From NCBI GenBank assembly GCA_001931875.2, contig MSJH02000808.1, forward strand, positions 370,773 through 434,772: DNA of 64,000 nucleotides. The letters are read 5' to 3'. The notes beneath the pieces are model-generated. The model was given only the letters and a program-made list of their open reading frames with translations. It made no database searches and had not been told where the DNA came from. Shown here one piece after another: positions 23,189 to 37,400 of the stretch. Within the stretch, counting starts at the first letter, position 1, and the number at the start of each line of letters is the position of its first letter. The position numbers and the translations under genes are program-made. This DNA comes from Byssochlamys sp. IMV 00236. Its lineage: Eukaryota; Ascomycota; Eurotiomycetes; Eurotiales; Thermoascaceae.

Positions 23189-24727
23189 GATTGATATCGG
23201 TGAATAAGAGGAGCAGGAGGTGAATGCACACGACAATTATTGAGGGAGTCTGTCAGGGTAGGATGGTGGTACTCATATACGTGCTGGAAATGGCCGACAG
23301 ACAAAGTGCATGTACAGTCGAAAATGTACGACTCAAATATTTAAACAGCCAGTACACTAACGTTCACAATCATATGAATGCCTCCAAGGAAGCCCAATAG
23401 CAGCCCATGAAGGACCACGATGAAGAGAGATACAATATATATTTCGGATCCCCAAGAAAATACATGCGAATGCCAGTAACAGCACACGATGCAACTATTA
23501 TGTCCTATCTTGCTGCTTCCGAGGAAACACCTATCATCGTCACGTGACCTTTCGTCACCACGTGCAACTCCATTACAAGACTCTTTACTGTATAGATTAT
23601 TGATATATTGATATATTGATATAGAACAGTCAGGTATGCAGTGACTCTTAAAACTTGAAGACCCAAGATAATTGCTGCAAACTCTCGCTGGGCTGCGCAT
23701 CTCAAAACCTGCATGCAACAGCCACAACATAGATGACTAAGCTATGGCAATTGTGCCGATCGCACATTCTTGTGCCTGAGCCTATCAAATGCGCCACAAC
23801 CGTGGGAAAAGGAGAAGGCTCCAACGTTAGAGCGTTGAGATGCGGGAGTCTGTCATTGGAATTTAGAATCAGAATAGGATTATACAGAAAGCCAGAGCGT
23901 AAATTGTACTCCATATTGGCACAACTCTCGCTCGACGTTGTGTTCTAGTCCCGTGTGCGTTGGAATTTCAAGGCGTCTCCGGTTGGACATTATTGTCGAG
24001 AGACCCTCCGCGTTGCCTCACAACAGACTTGACCGGGACACCCCTCCTCCTCAAACCTCCCAAAGTCCCCCTTTTCGGCCTTGATGTTCTGTTCATCACG
24101 ACACAAACCGTTCTTTTGACCGGGCGTCTGTTGGTTCCGCGTTTAGTGCGTCTCATCGCGCCAGTTTCATCTCCTAAATCGCACTGGGGTCGTCCCCGCT
24201 CAGCCTGCCTTGTCGCTAAGCGACACGGAGACGGATCGGATCCTAAGCAAGTCTACTACTACTACGAGTGTTCCTATACAGCATCCAGACTCTACCCCAT
24301 ACCCCAGTACCAAGTTCGAGGGGACTGCAAGGTACGTTTGACGGCATTGATACACTTCGTCCGTCACTACCTGCGCCTGTCTTCACACATTGAAACAACA
24401 CCTGTGCTGTGCTGTCTGGAGCGTGCTCGTTGTGCAGCTACTTGGACCTCGACGAATCCCCACAACCTACGTGTATCTTCCATCCCAATTACTGTATCGA
24501 GCTTACTCAAGGCTGCTTTTATTCACTTATCGCACGGTTGACTCGATTTTGTTCAGTTGCAAGCTAACGATTGCCGTGCCTAGGTCCGGTATAAACAGAT
24601 TCCGTCACTGGTCCTCAACTCCTGTCCTGTCCTCCAGGAGAATACCTCCGCTTAGTGTGCGTTACCCCGCTGTAGCGGTGTCAGCGACAGTATCACAGTA
24701 CATGTGCCGACAATCATACTGGTCAAG
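23189..24727. other. Divergent promoter region between tfc1 and rts1/parA
   Basis: 1.5 kb with no supportable gene. A 193-codon plus frame at 23960-24541 has no recognisable content and probably lies in the long rts1 leader. A TGATATAT repeat occurs at about 23598-23623. Confidence 0.45.
23598..23623. repeat. TTGATATA tandem repeat (3 units)
   Basis: Three head-to-tail copies of an 8-bp A+T-rich unit in the promoter side of tfc1. Confidence 0.8.
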
Positions 24728-27506
24728 ATGAAGGGATTCAGGCAGAGAGTGGTAAGTCCTGTTTGGAAGTGACCCCTTTTACGTCCCGCTCCCTAACAGC
24801 GCTCTATCGTGACGTCCCGCTCCCAGCGGGTAATGTTCCAATTGTCGCTAACCGTCTCAGCACGAACAGTTATCGAGGGCGAAAGATTCAAACAAGTCCT
24901 CTAAGAAGAAAGACTCCTCGAATAACTCATCTCAGAGTCAAGCGTCCAACGCGAGCGCTGGGCCCCAGGCTCCGTCCCCGGCGGCAAGCCCGCATCATGG
25001 TACACCCACCTCGTCCACCAGTTCTGTCAATGATGTGAGAAGCAAATCGGCTCATCCCGCGGATAATGGAATTTCAGGTGGCCCCCTCCCTTCTGCTGGC
25101 ACCCCCAATGCAGCTCCTGTCGCGAACGTCGCCGCCGCCGGCGGACCACACTATATACCCCCGGGGCAGAACGCCAGTCCTGCGGCGGCCCAGAATACGA
25201 ACAATGCTCCTACCACCCCAACGAGGCCAGGGCACTCAATGGCTCCTAGTGTGGTGATTAGTCCAAGCGCACCGGTATGTTCACTTATCCCGACCAACAA
25301 CCGTCGTCTCGATATCAACATGCAAGGGTGCATTATGATATTGTTGCCAGTCTAGATATGTTTGTAATATGATAGCTGACGGTTTCTCATCTCTAAAGCA
25401 TGTCCCTCCTCCTGGTGCAGCAGAGACGATGCCAGGTGATCTTGCGCCCCCGAAAAAGTCCCATGCTTTTGACCGGCTACAGACAACCCCCAAGGATATC
25501 CAGGAGGGTATCAGGACACCAAAGCGCCAACATTCGTCCAGATTTGATATCTCAGACCAGCGCCAGAGAGAACTCGAGAAGCTTCCCGGGTTTCATGAAG
25601 TGCCGCCAAACCGCCGCCAAGACCTCTTCATGCAGAAGATCGACCAGTGCAATATTATCTTCGACTTCAACGACCCAACTCAAGACATGAAGTCCAAGGA
25701 GATCAAGAGGCTGGCTCTCCACGAGCTCCTGGACTATGTCGCCAACAACCGCTCAGTCATCACAGAGCCCATGTATCCCCGTGTTGTTGATATGTTTGCG
25801 AAGAATCTGTTCCGTCCTATTCCACCTCCCGTCACGCCCCAAGGGGAAGCTTTCGACCCGGAGGAAGATGAGCCGGTTCTCGAAGTAGCGTGGCCTCATA
25901 TTCAAGTGGTCTACGAGTTCTTTCTTCGGTTTATTGAGAGCCAGGACTTCAACACAAATATCGCGAAAGCCTACATTGACCACCATTTTGTGCTTCAGGT
26001 ATATCTCATTCATGTTACCCCGGACGCCGTTGTAGACTAACTGTTACTGCCAGCTACTTGAACTCTTCGATTCAGAAGATCCCAGAGAACGTGATTTCCT
26101 TAAGACGACCCTTCACAGGATCTACGGGAAGTTTTTGAACTTACGCTCTTTTATCCGTCGCTCAATCAACAACGTATTCTTCCAGTTCATTTACGAGACC
26201 GAACGCTTCAATGGAATTGCCGAGCTGCTGGAGATTTTGGGGTCCATAATCAACGGCTTTGCCCTGCCGCTGAAGGAGGAGCACAAGCTGTTCCTGACAA
26301 GAGTTCTAATACCCCTTCACAAGGTCAAGAGTCTCAGCATGTATCATCCGCAACTCGCGTACTGTATCGTTCAATTTTTGGAGAAAGATGCGGCTTTGAC
26401 AGAGGAGGTAGGTGATTGATATTGACTCGCGTGGATGAACAATACTCATTCAAATAGGTCGTTCTTGGTCTCCTCCGCTACTGGCCTAAGGTCAACAGTA
26501 CTAAAGAAGTCATGTTCTTGAACGAAGTGGAAGATATCTTTGAAGTCATGGACCCCGCAGAATTCGCTAAGGTCCAAGAGCCTCTTTTTCAGCAGCTGGC
26601 TAAATCAGTAGCCAGCCCACATTTCCAGGTTCGTTCCACACGGAATAATCACATTTGATGCTCTGTTCTAACATCTAGAAAGGTCGCTGAACGCGCCCTC
26701 TACTTCTGGAACAATGAATACTTCTGCAACCTGGTCAGCGATAACGTCGAGACGATCCTGCCGATTATGTTTGCCCCTCTTTACGAGAACTCAAAGGGAC
26801 ATTGGAATAGGTATGTCATCGCTATTATCATCCTAGTCTCTGTTCATCGCTTACTCTTACCCCGCCTTTCAGGACGATCCACAGCATGGTATACAATGCC
26901 ATGAAACTGTTTATGGAAATAAACCCACAGCTTTTTGATGACTGTTCTCATGAATACAACGAGCAGCAGAACAGTGCCGATGAACGCGAGAAGACACGGC
27001 AACAGAGATGGGAGCAGCTCGCTGAACAGGCAAAGCTGAGGAAGCAGGGCCTTCTTCCTTCTCCGGCGAAAGCCCCTGCTCCTGCTACAGACACAACTCC
27101 TCGCACCGATGACATCGACCCAATAACCCAAGATAGCCAGAAAAGGCTTAATGCATTGAAACTGCAGGATGAATCGAGCCCTGGAAAGGAGAGGAGAGTT
27201 CGAGAACCCGAGCGACAGAATTCGGTTAGTATTTGAAGATGTTTCTTGACTAGAGCTCGCATCCTTGCGCATACACATTTCCTTCGATACCCTCTTTCAG
27301 CTGCTAAGATATGATTTTATTCTCTATAGCCGTCATGAGTCTTATGGCTAAACGTCCGTTTGATCCAGAGACGCCGTCGTGGGTCCCTTGATGACTCTCG
27401 GAGAAGGCGAAGTGGCAGCGGTAGCGAAGCTCGTCTACGTGGAGAGCGGCGAAGTTCTCTGGGTTCAGGTTCCAGAAGTCCAACGACAGTAGCATTTCGA
27501 AAGTAG
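24728..27506 (+). CDS. PP2A B56-family regulatory subunit (Rts1/ParA)
   Basis: Targets protein phosphatase 2A to substrates; in fungi it acts in septation, mitosis and stress response (A. nidulans ParA, S. cerevisiae Rts1). Eight exons: 24728-24751, 24861-25274, 25399-25998, 26054-26407, 26458-26628, 26683-26810, 26873-27224 and 27369-27506, giving 726 residues. Exon 1 has only eight codons (MKGFRQRV); the acceptor at 24860 could instead be at 24869, removing three residues. The first about 200 residues are Ser/Pro/Ala-rich and disordered. The B56 core follows, with [29 protein letters not shown] and [14 protein letters not shown] all diagnostic. A charged tail includes [18 protein letters not shown]. 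The last intron (144 nt, branch GCTAAAC) was chosen because it joins to that Arg/Ser tail; earlier acceptors give immediate stops. Confidence 0.92.
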
Positions 27507-28421
27507 CAACTCAGCCAGATAATGTCCCATAGGCTGGCTAGTGGGGGTCTCTTTCGGTTGAATGCTCTGCAATTGAGGGCATAGCGAATACGCGCTGTCA
27601 TGATGTTCATTTCTGTTGTTGACCTTTTTTCCTCCTTCGGTTTTGTGTACATGCGCTTCGAAATTCTTTTTCCTTCTCCTGTGCCTGCCGAGGGCCTGTG
27701 ATCTTTGAGCGCACATTCGAGTTGGACCGTTTAGAACCGTGTTCGGGTATGGAAAACAGGTGTGAACGGCGTTGTTGTCCGTCGACCCAGATGTCAGGCG
27801 GACCTTTTGATCTTTAAATACCTCAAGTACCTATCGCATAACACTACATAAAGATTTTATATTGTTGCCTGTGGCAGTAGTGATGAAGAGACGTGATCTA
27901 AGCGCGCGAGTACCTGGAAGCAACTTTGATAGGTCGAGGAGCCGCGCGGTCAGCGGAAAGGAAAAACATAAACCCAGAACTTCCTATTGCGGACTAGCGC
28001 ATCCTTTCAGGGTCTCTGCGATGCCCGCGTTCTTGTGCTGGTTTCTGTTCTGAGGCTCTAGGCGTGGTCTCTCGCGCGCGCATATCACGGCGAGAAGCCT
28101 CAGATTCCTTTCTTTCTCTCCACTCCCACGTCTCGCCGTGCCGCTCCTTATTCCTTTGTGATACCCTATTTATTGTTGTAACATGTGCTCCGCCTAATGA
28201 CCTTGCGAAACCTTGATTGTCGCTTCCTCCAACTTGTGTTCTGGGTTTATCACCAAGCCAGATCAGGACATTCTCAAGCTCCTCTTCCGCATGTGAACAA
28301 CGATAACAGAATCCATTGCTTGGTGCCTTCATTCTAAGCCGGCCTTGTGGCCTGGCAGTGAGTCAATCCGACTATAACAGCCCGCAATCCCTGGGCGGGG
28401 GAACCGTCAGTCGTCGCAATA
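27507..28421. other. Intergenic, rts1 3' flank and tra1 promoter
   Basis: No supportable gene in about 0.9 kb. Open frames below 115 codons on the minus strand overlap the rts1 3' end and look random. Confidence 0.5.
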
Positions 28422-31400
28422 ATGGAGCGAAATATCGATACCTATGCCAGCAAGCTGGCAGACGAGAAGATCGGTATGGTTCCCATAAATTTTGCTGCAC
28501 ATGCCTGGAAGAACTGCGGGGATTTTGGCGAACTGCAAATGGACGTTATTTGCTGACTCCTTGAGTAGATACCAGAGTGAGAACAAATGTCGCGGTCGAG
28601 TTACGGGATAATATCGAGCCGCTATGCTCAGGTTCCAATTACCCCATCTTCCTGGCGAAGCTGTGGCCGATATTCAAGAACATATTGAAGGGGGATCCTG
28701 TGTTTACGAATATGTCATACGAGCAGGTGAGTCAAGGGATTTGTCGCAAAGAGACGTGAAGATGTTATGAAGGCACTAACACCAGTGGACGTCTTCAGAA
28801 AATGAGGAACTGTATTCTCGAGACGCTACACCGGTTACCGATGGCCTCCCCGGATGTCGAACCCTACGCTGCTGAGATGGTAGATGTTCTGATGGGACTG
28901 GTGCGTGTTGAAAACGAAGAAAATGCTGTCCTCTGCATGAAGACGATAATGGACCTGGAGCGGAACCAGGCCAAGGCCACAGCGTCAAAAGTCCAGCCTT
29001 TTCTTGAGCTCATCCAGGAGATGTTCCAGAGCATGGAACAGGTTGTCCGTGATACGTTTGACACGCCGGCCCAAGGCACAACGCCGGGAATGCCATCGAC
29101 GCCTAGTACAACTTCGCAGAATTTCCAGTCGCCGCGGCCCTCTTCACCAGCAACATCGGTGGCAGACTTGGGGCCCGATCAGCAGGCTAATCACCACCTG
29201 TTGAAAGGCATGCAGTCATTCAAGGTTCTGGCCGAATGCCCCATTATCGTGGTCTCCATTTTTCAGGCCCACCGCAGCTCTGTTAACCCAAATGTGAAGC
29301 TCTTTGTTCCTCTAATCAAGAGCATTCTTCTTTTACAAGCAAAACCGCAGGAAAGAGCGCACACAGATGCCGCCGCCCAAGGAAAGATCTTCACAGGTGT
29401 CTGCAAGGAGATAAAGAACCGGGCTGCCTTTGGGGAATTCATTACCGCTCAAGTGAAGACCATGAGCTTCTTGGCGTATCTGTTGCGAATGTACGCACAC
29501 CAATTACAAGATTTCCTTCCGACCTTGCCTTCAGTCGTCGTCCGTCTACTTCAAGATTGTCCCCGAGAGAAGTCAAGCGCTAGGAAAGAGCTTTTGGTTG
29601 CGATTCGTCATATAATTAACTTCAATTACCGCAAGATATTCCTCGAAAAGATTGACGAGCTCTTAGACGAACGGACCTTGATCGGTGATGGACTCACAGT
29701 TTACGAAACTATGCGACCTCTTGCTTATAGCATGCTTGCGGACCTGATCCATCATGTGAGGGATCATCTGAATCGCGATCAAATCCGGAGGACTGTAGAA
29801 GTGTACACGAAGAATCTCCACGATGACTTCCCTGGTACAAGTTTCCAGACTATGAGCGCCAAGCTGCTGTTGAACATGGCCGAGAAGATATCCAAGCTAG
29901 AAGATAAGCAGGATGCGCGGTATTTTTTGATCATGATCCTCGATGCTATCGGTGATAAGTTCGCTGCGATGAATCATCAATACGACAACGCCGTCAAGGT
30001 GTCCAGAGCGAATAAGAAAGGCACCGAAACGCCTTCGGAGAGCTTCCTTGCGAACAAGGACTCCCCTCCAGACTGGGACGAAATCGACATTTTCTCGGCC
30101 GCACCCATCAAGATTTCGAACCCTCGTGACCGCGGTGCTGATCCCGTCTCAGACAATCTATTCCTCTTCAAGAACCTCATCAACGGCCTGAAGAACATCT
30201 TCCATCAGTTGAAGAACTGCAACCCGGAGCATATCCAGATTGACCCCAACAGTGTCCCCATCAATTGGTCTGAAGTATCCTATGGCTACAATGCGGAAGA
30301 GGTCAAGGTGATCAAGAAGCTCTTCCATGAAGGTGCTCGTGTGTTCCGTTACTATGGTGTGGATCAAACTCAGCCAGAGGTTCAATACTCTTCGCCCTTC
30401 GAATTCCTTGCTAGTCAATACACCGCTCCGATGACTCGAGAAGAGAAGGAACTTCTGGAGAGTTTTGGCACAGTGTTCCACTGTATTGACACCGCCACCT
30501 TCCACGAAGTCTTCCACAGCGAGATTCCTTATCTCCATGAGCTCATGTTCGAACATGGTGCTTTACTTCATTTGCCTCAGTTCTTCCTAGCCAGCGAAGC
30601 CACCTCTCCTGCGTTTTCCGGAATGGTGCTGCAATACCTGATGGAACGTATCCATGAAGTCGGAACCTCCGATATGACCAAGGCTAAAATCCTGCTAAGG
30701 ATGTTCAAGCTCTCGTTCATGGCTGTGACTCTCTTTTCTGTACAGAATGAGCAGGTTCTACACCCTCACGTCACCAAGATAGTGACGAAATGTATCGAAC
30801 TCTCGGTGACCGCAGAAGAGCCTATGAACTATTTCCTGCTCCTGCGGTCTCTTTTCCGTAGCATCGGCGGTGGACGATTCGAGTTGCTGTACAAGGAGAT
30901 CCTTCCACTCCTTGAAATGTTGCTGGAGACGTTCAACAACCTGCTAATGGGAGCCCGCAAGCCCCAGGAACGCGATCTTTACGTCGAACTGACTCTCACT
31001 GTCCCGGCACGACTGAGCCATCTCCTGCCCCATCTAAGCCATCTGATGCGGCCGATCGTGGTGGCCCTCCGTGCTGATTCAGACCTTGTCGGACAGGGTC
31101 TCAGAACACTGGAACTTTGCGTGGACAACCTTACCGCTGACTACCTCGACCCGATCATGGCGCCCATCATGGATGAGTTGATGACAGCGCTTTGGGACCA
31201 CCTACGGCCGAACCCTTATAGTCACTTCCATGCGCACACCACAATGAGGATCCTCGGGAAGTTGGGCGGCCGAAACAGGAAGTTCTTGAACCACCCACCA
31301 GAGCTATCTTTCCAGCAATTCGCCGATGACCTGCCGAGCTTCGATATTAAACTCATTGGCCCCAGCGAGAAGCGTCCCTTCCCGGCTGAAATCGGAGTTG

Positions 31401-34400
31401 ATCTAGCCATCGGAAAGCTGTTGGAGGTTCCTAAATCACCAGCAGCGAAAGCATCAGATGGCTACTATAAACAACAAGCCTATCGTATGCTAAGCTCCCA
31501 GCTGAAGCTCTTCATCGGGTTCGAGCATCTTCCTGAAGATCTCGGTTCTCTTCTTCGACTACAGGCCAACGATCTGTTTGAGGGTAAAGCTGGCGGTGTT
31601 CCTGACATTTTCGAGAAGTCTGAACGGTCTAGTTCGATTCCAAAGAAAGTCTCTCAAGAGGAGACGCTGAAGAAGCTGTTGAAGGCTTGCCTTCTTGCCA
31701 CTACTATCCCCGATCTTGAGCAAACAGCTTCTGCCTTCGTAGCAGACGTCTGTAAACACTTTGTTGTTATCGAGGTCGGTCGCTCCCTTGCGCAAGCTCG
31801 GCATAGTCGCAAGCCCTTCGATGTTGCAAGTGGCGAAGGCCCTGTGTATCTGGACTCCAGGCTGCTTGCCGAAGTTGTGGTCGACTGTTTCTCTTCGGAC
31901 AATCCTCTCGTCCGCGACTCAGCCAAGACTGCGCTGAAAGTCATCAAGGACGCAGCTGCTGTCATTTTCGGGTCCCCCGAAAGAGTTCCAAAACTACCTT
32001 TCTGGCAACATTTGTCTCGCACATTCGGCCATAGCTGTTATAGCGAGGAATGGTTTACAAAGGCCGGAGGCAGTCTTGGTATCCATATTCTCGCCACGGA
32101 GCTCGACTTGGGCGATGCATGGCTATACGACAAGCAGGCAGAGTTCGTCCGAGCTCTGATGTATGTCATCAAAGACACGCCGTCAGACTTTCCGGCCAGT
32201 ACGCGTGTTCGGGCACAGGAGACTCTAGATCTTATTCTCAAGCGCTGCAGCAAGAACTTCTCTAAGGACGATTTAAAGAATGAGAAGAGCAGACTCTACC
32301 TGTTGTGCGGCTTCTTCATTTATGAACTTGCACATATGAACAAATATGTGCGCGAGTCGTCTCAGCGTAGCTTCTCTACCATCGCTGGAGTGATCGGTTG
32401 TGAAATCCACGAGCTCATGTTCCCAGTCAAGGAGCGTCTGTTGCAGTCCATCTTCAATAAACCTCTGCGTGCACTGCCGTTCCCCACTCAGATAGGTTTT
32501 ATCGAAGCTATAACTTTCTGCCTGGGTCTGCATAACAATATCGTTACGTTCAATGATCCATTGAATCGGCTAATGCTAGAGTCTCTGGCTCTGGCGGACG
32601 CGGACGATGAGTCTCTTGCCTCGAAGCCCAATGAATTCAAAAACGCAGAAATGATTGTCAACTTGCGCGTGGCCTGCCTCCGTCTCCTATCTATGGCTAT
32701 GAGTTTCCCCGAGTTTGCAAATACACCTCAGAATACCAGCCGCGCGCGTATCATTTCGGTGTTTTTCAAGTCACTTTATTCTCGGTCTCTAGAGGTAATT
32801 GATGCAGCCAATGCTGGGTTGAGGGACGTCCTCACACAGACCAACAAACTCCCGAAAGATCTTCTCCAGAATGGTCTCCGTCCTATCCTAATGAACCTGC
32901 AGGACCCCAAGCGCCTGAGTGTCGCGGGTCTAGATGGATTAGCGAGACTCTTGACGCTGTTAACGAATTACTTCAAGGTGGAGATCGGTGCCCGACTTCT
33001 TGATCATATGAAGATGATTGCGGATGATGCGACGTTGCAGAGAGTTTCCTTCAGTCTGGTTGAACAAAGTGCCCCCATGAAGATAGTTGCAGCGATATTC
33101 AACATATTCCACCTTCTCCCACCGGCCGCGACCTCTTTTATGGAACATCTCGTGAACAAGGTCTTGGACCTCGAAGGAAAGCTTCGGCGCACTTCGAACA
33201 GTCCGTTCAGGAAGCCGCTTGTCAAGTATTTGAATCGCTATCCGAAGGAAAGTTGGACCTTCTTTCAAGCCCGATTCCATGAGGAGCGATATGGTCGTTT
33301 CTTCGGGCAGGTTTTAGCGGACCCTGAAAGCGAGGCACTGCGATCAGCGTTGGTTGCAGACACAGAAGGTTTCATAGCGGCAGGTTTTGGACAGGAGGCG
33401 ACTGACGGCAAGAATACGGCAGCGATCAATGCTATCTATGCTGTGCATTCGATATGCTCATATCCGTCTACTAAAAAGTGGCTTGTGTCGCAGCCAGATC
33501 TAAGGTCTCGTGTGCTAAGCGCAGGAAAAGACCTTGAAATCAAGCTTCGGGGCGATAAATTACCTGCTAATGAGAGACTGAGGGTTGAACAGGCTGAGGA
33601 CCAGTTGATGCAGGTCTTCACGATCTACCTCTCGGAGTCCCTGCAGGACCTTGACTTCCTTTTCGAGATAATTGATGCCCTATCTGCAGATGCATTGAAG
33701 CGCACATTGGCGTTCCCGAAGTTCATTTACAAGCATATTATCACGAATGAGTCGATCGACTACAGACGGTCGGTTATTATGCGGTGCTTGGATCTCTATG
33801 GTCAGCGCAACTCTTCACAGAGGACGAAAACCTACGCGTTCCACAACTTGGTCAATCCCATTTTCGCCATGGATGTCAAGACTACGTGGAACAGTCCGCC
33901 TAACAGCCCGAAACTCATGGACAAGAGCATGACCGAGTCAATCCAGAGTCGCCTCTGGAGACCTCAGTTGGGAGATATCAGCGAAGAATCGAACCAACCT
34001 GGCGTTGATCATTCTAGAATGGAGCTTCTACAACTGTCCGCCCTTCTCATAAAGTACCACCACCAGACCGTACAGGATTCTCGAAAGGATATCATCAAGT
34101 TCGCGTGGAACTACATCCGCCTGGAAGATATCATCAACAAATACGGTGCCTATGTTCTTATCAGCTACTTCATAGCGCATTACGAGACCCCATCCAAGAT
34201 CGTGGTCCAGGTATATGTCGCCCTGTTGAGGGCCCATCAGAACGAAGGCAAAGCTCTTGTCACCCAAGCTCTGGACGTTTTGGCCCCCGTTTTGCCGAAG
34301 AGAATCCTATCCACTAGCAACAACCAAGCTGCAGACCTTCGGTATCCGTTGTGGGCGAAGTGGCCTCGTCGCATTCTCGCAGAAGAGACTGCGAATCTGC

Positions 34401-37400
34401 AGCAGGTTATGAGTATCTTCCACTTCCTAGTGCGACAACCGGATCTGTTTTACGAGTCCAGAGAACACTTTGTGCCTCTCATTGTACCGTCTCTAATCAA
34501 GATTGCGGCACCACCTAACCCTTCTAACGAGAGCAAAAAGCTCGCTCTTAATCTAATTGGCCTTATCTGGCACTGGGAGCAGAAGAGAGTGAAGGGCTAT
34601 ACGGCGACATCGAATAGCGTTACGGAATCACCGGGTGGAAGAAAGCGCAAGTTCGAGGACACGCAAACAGCTTCCGCTTCTCCTTCGGCTGCACTCGCGC
34701 CACCAAATATGCGCGAACGCTCAGAGTATCTGGCTCCTCATGACCTCCGGGCCGCCATGGTCAAATATCTGATAACATTTATTACAACGATACCGGAACG
34801 GTTCCCTGTACCTGCGTTCAAGCTTCGGGACCTTCCTTCTTCCAAGCCTCAACCCCCAGTTTTGAGCGGAGAAATGATCAAAAAAGCCGTCCAGCTCCTG
34901 CGGGATCTAATGTCACCTGAGTACTGGAGCGACCTTGACATCGACCTCTATCAAAAGGTCACGGAGCCTATACTCGCTGGTGAAAAGGCCGACAAGCCGG
35001 ACGAAAAGCACACAACAAGCATCATCAACGCCCTGCAAGTTGTGCGGATTATGCTTGCCTCGAAGCCAGACGATTGGATTATGGCCCGTTTGCCACTGAT
35101 TCAAAAGCTTCTAGAGAAACCTCTACGGTCAGATAATCCTGAAATCCAAGAGTCACTTCACGGGTTGGAAGATGAAATGGATATTTCCCCGAAGCTCCCG
35201 CCCCCAGTCAAACGTGTGCTTGATGCTTTGCCAGACGATCAGCCCGAGGAAGAAGACGGAATGGATGTTGACGACTCATCTTCCGAGTTCGTCACTTATT
35301 TGTCGGCCATTGCAACCGAGGGTCTCTCAGCCAACAATTACATCTCTAGCCTGAACACTCTGTGGACTCTCTCCAAGAACAAGCCTTCCGAGATGGATGC
35401 CCATATCCCCCAAGTTATGAAGGCCTTCTCCCAGAAGCTTGCCAAGGAACATGTCGCAGCGTACACCAACAACCAGGTTCCTGGCCAGTATCCTCCGGGT
35501 AACAAACTTGCAGAGGGTGTTCCGGACCAGCAGGAATTTGAAATCGGCGTCGATCTGATCTTCAAGACAATCGAATTAATCTCCGTAAGGATGTCCCATC
35601 TTGGAGAACAGAGACGTCCGTTCTTGAGTGTTCTGGCCCAGTTGGTCGAACGCTCGCAGAATATCAAGCTGTGCAGCAAGGTTCTTGGAATGGTCGAGAC
35701 TTGGATCTTCCACTCTACTGAATCCTGGCCCACGCTGAAGGAGAAAACAGCGGTGTTGCACAAGATGCTTCTCTTCGAGTCTAGACCAGACCAAACAATG
35801 CTAAAGAAATTCTTGGATCTGGTCATAAGGATCTACGAAGACTCGAAGATCACCCGGACAGAGCTGACTGTTAGACTGGAGCATGCTTTCTTGATCGGCA
35901 CCAGGGCACAAGACGTCGAAATGCGCAACCGCTTTATGACGATCTTCGATCGGTCTCTAACTCGCATGGCCAGTTCTCGGCTGAGCTACGTTCTCACCTC
36001 CCAGAACTGGGATACCCTTGCCGACTCTTTCTGGCTTTCTCAAGCATCACATCTAGTGATAGGCTGCATCGATATGGCAAGCCCAGCAAGGCTGCACCCT
36101 GATGACTTCACGGTCTATCCAGTTTCGTTCCTCTTCAGTGTCGCAGATAAAGATAAAGAAAATGTCATTGTTGATAATCAACTGGAAGCCTTTGTTGCGG
36201 ACCGCAGACGGTTCATGGCGGAATTGGGCGATGTTCGTGTCCGCGATTTAATGGAGCCGCTTTGCCAGCTTCAGCATACGGATTCCAATGTGGCTTACAG
36301 GCTGTGGACTACGTTGTTCACTATTTTCTGGTCAACATTATCCAGGGAGGAACGCATCGATCTGGAGAAAGGCATGGTGACTCTGGTGACCCGCGAGTAT
36401 CATCAGAGGCAGCTCGACAAGCGTCCCAACGTTGTGCAGGCTCTACTTGAGGGTGCAGTAAGAGCTAAGCCAAGATTCAAGGTGCCCCCTCACGTCATGA
36501 AATACCTCAGCCGCACCTATGACGCTTGGTACACTGCAGCCGTCTACCTCGAAGAGTCTGCAATAAGCCCTATTATTGATACACCGGCTGTTCGTGAAAG
36601 TAATCTGGATGCTCTCGTTGAACTCTATGCCGGATTACAAGAAGAAGACTTCTTCTACGGGACGTGGCGACGACGCTGTAAGTTCGTGGAAACAAATGCC
36701 GCACTGTCCTATGAGCAGCAGGGCATGTGGGACAAGGCTCAGCAGCTGTATGAAAATGCCCAGATCAAAGCTCGCTCAGGAGCTATGCCGTTCTCACAAG
36801 GTGAATACTACTTGTGGGAGGATCACTGGTTGATCTGCGCGCAGAAGTTGCAGCAGTGGGAGATCCTCAGTGACTTCGCCAAGCACGAAAATATGAACGA
36901 TCTTCTTCTCGAAGCCGCTTGGAGGAACATTGAAAATTGGCAGAGCGAAGCAAACCGTGAACAGCTTGAGTCATTGATCAAGTCCGTGTCAGATGCACCG
37001 ACCCCGAGGCGCACGTTTTTCCAGGCTTTCATGGCCCTCTTGAACTTCCACTTCAAGAAGGAGAATATTCAGGATTTCAACGGAATATGTGATGAGTCTA
37101 TTCAACTCTCTATCCGCAAATGGCACCAACTACCAAAGAGGATCACAAATGCCCATATTCCGATACTCCAGCACTTCCAGCAGCTTGTCGAGCTACATGA
37201 CGCAAGTGTCATTTGCGCTAGCCTGGCGCAAACGAACGAAAGAAACCTAGATACCAAGTCTGCTGAGCTGAAGCTCTTGCTGGGAACCTGGCGTGACCGT
37301 TTGCCTAACGTCTGGGACGATATCAATGCTTGGCAGGACCTTGTTACATGGCGTCAACACATCTTCCAACTCATCAACGCCACTTACCTTAGCCTTTTGC

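Noticed and set aside
23341..23730. 129-codon minus frame with hydrophobic end
   Set aside because: Sits in the divergent tfc1-rts1 promoter, includes a TTGATATA repeat, and resembles nothing.
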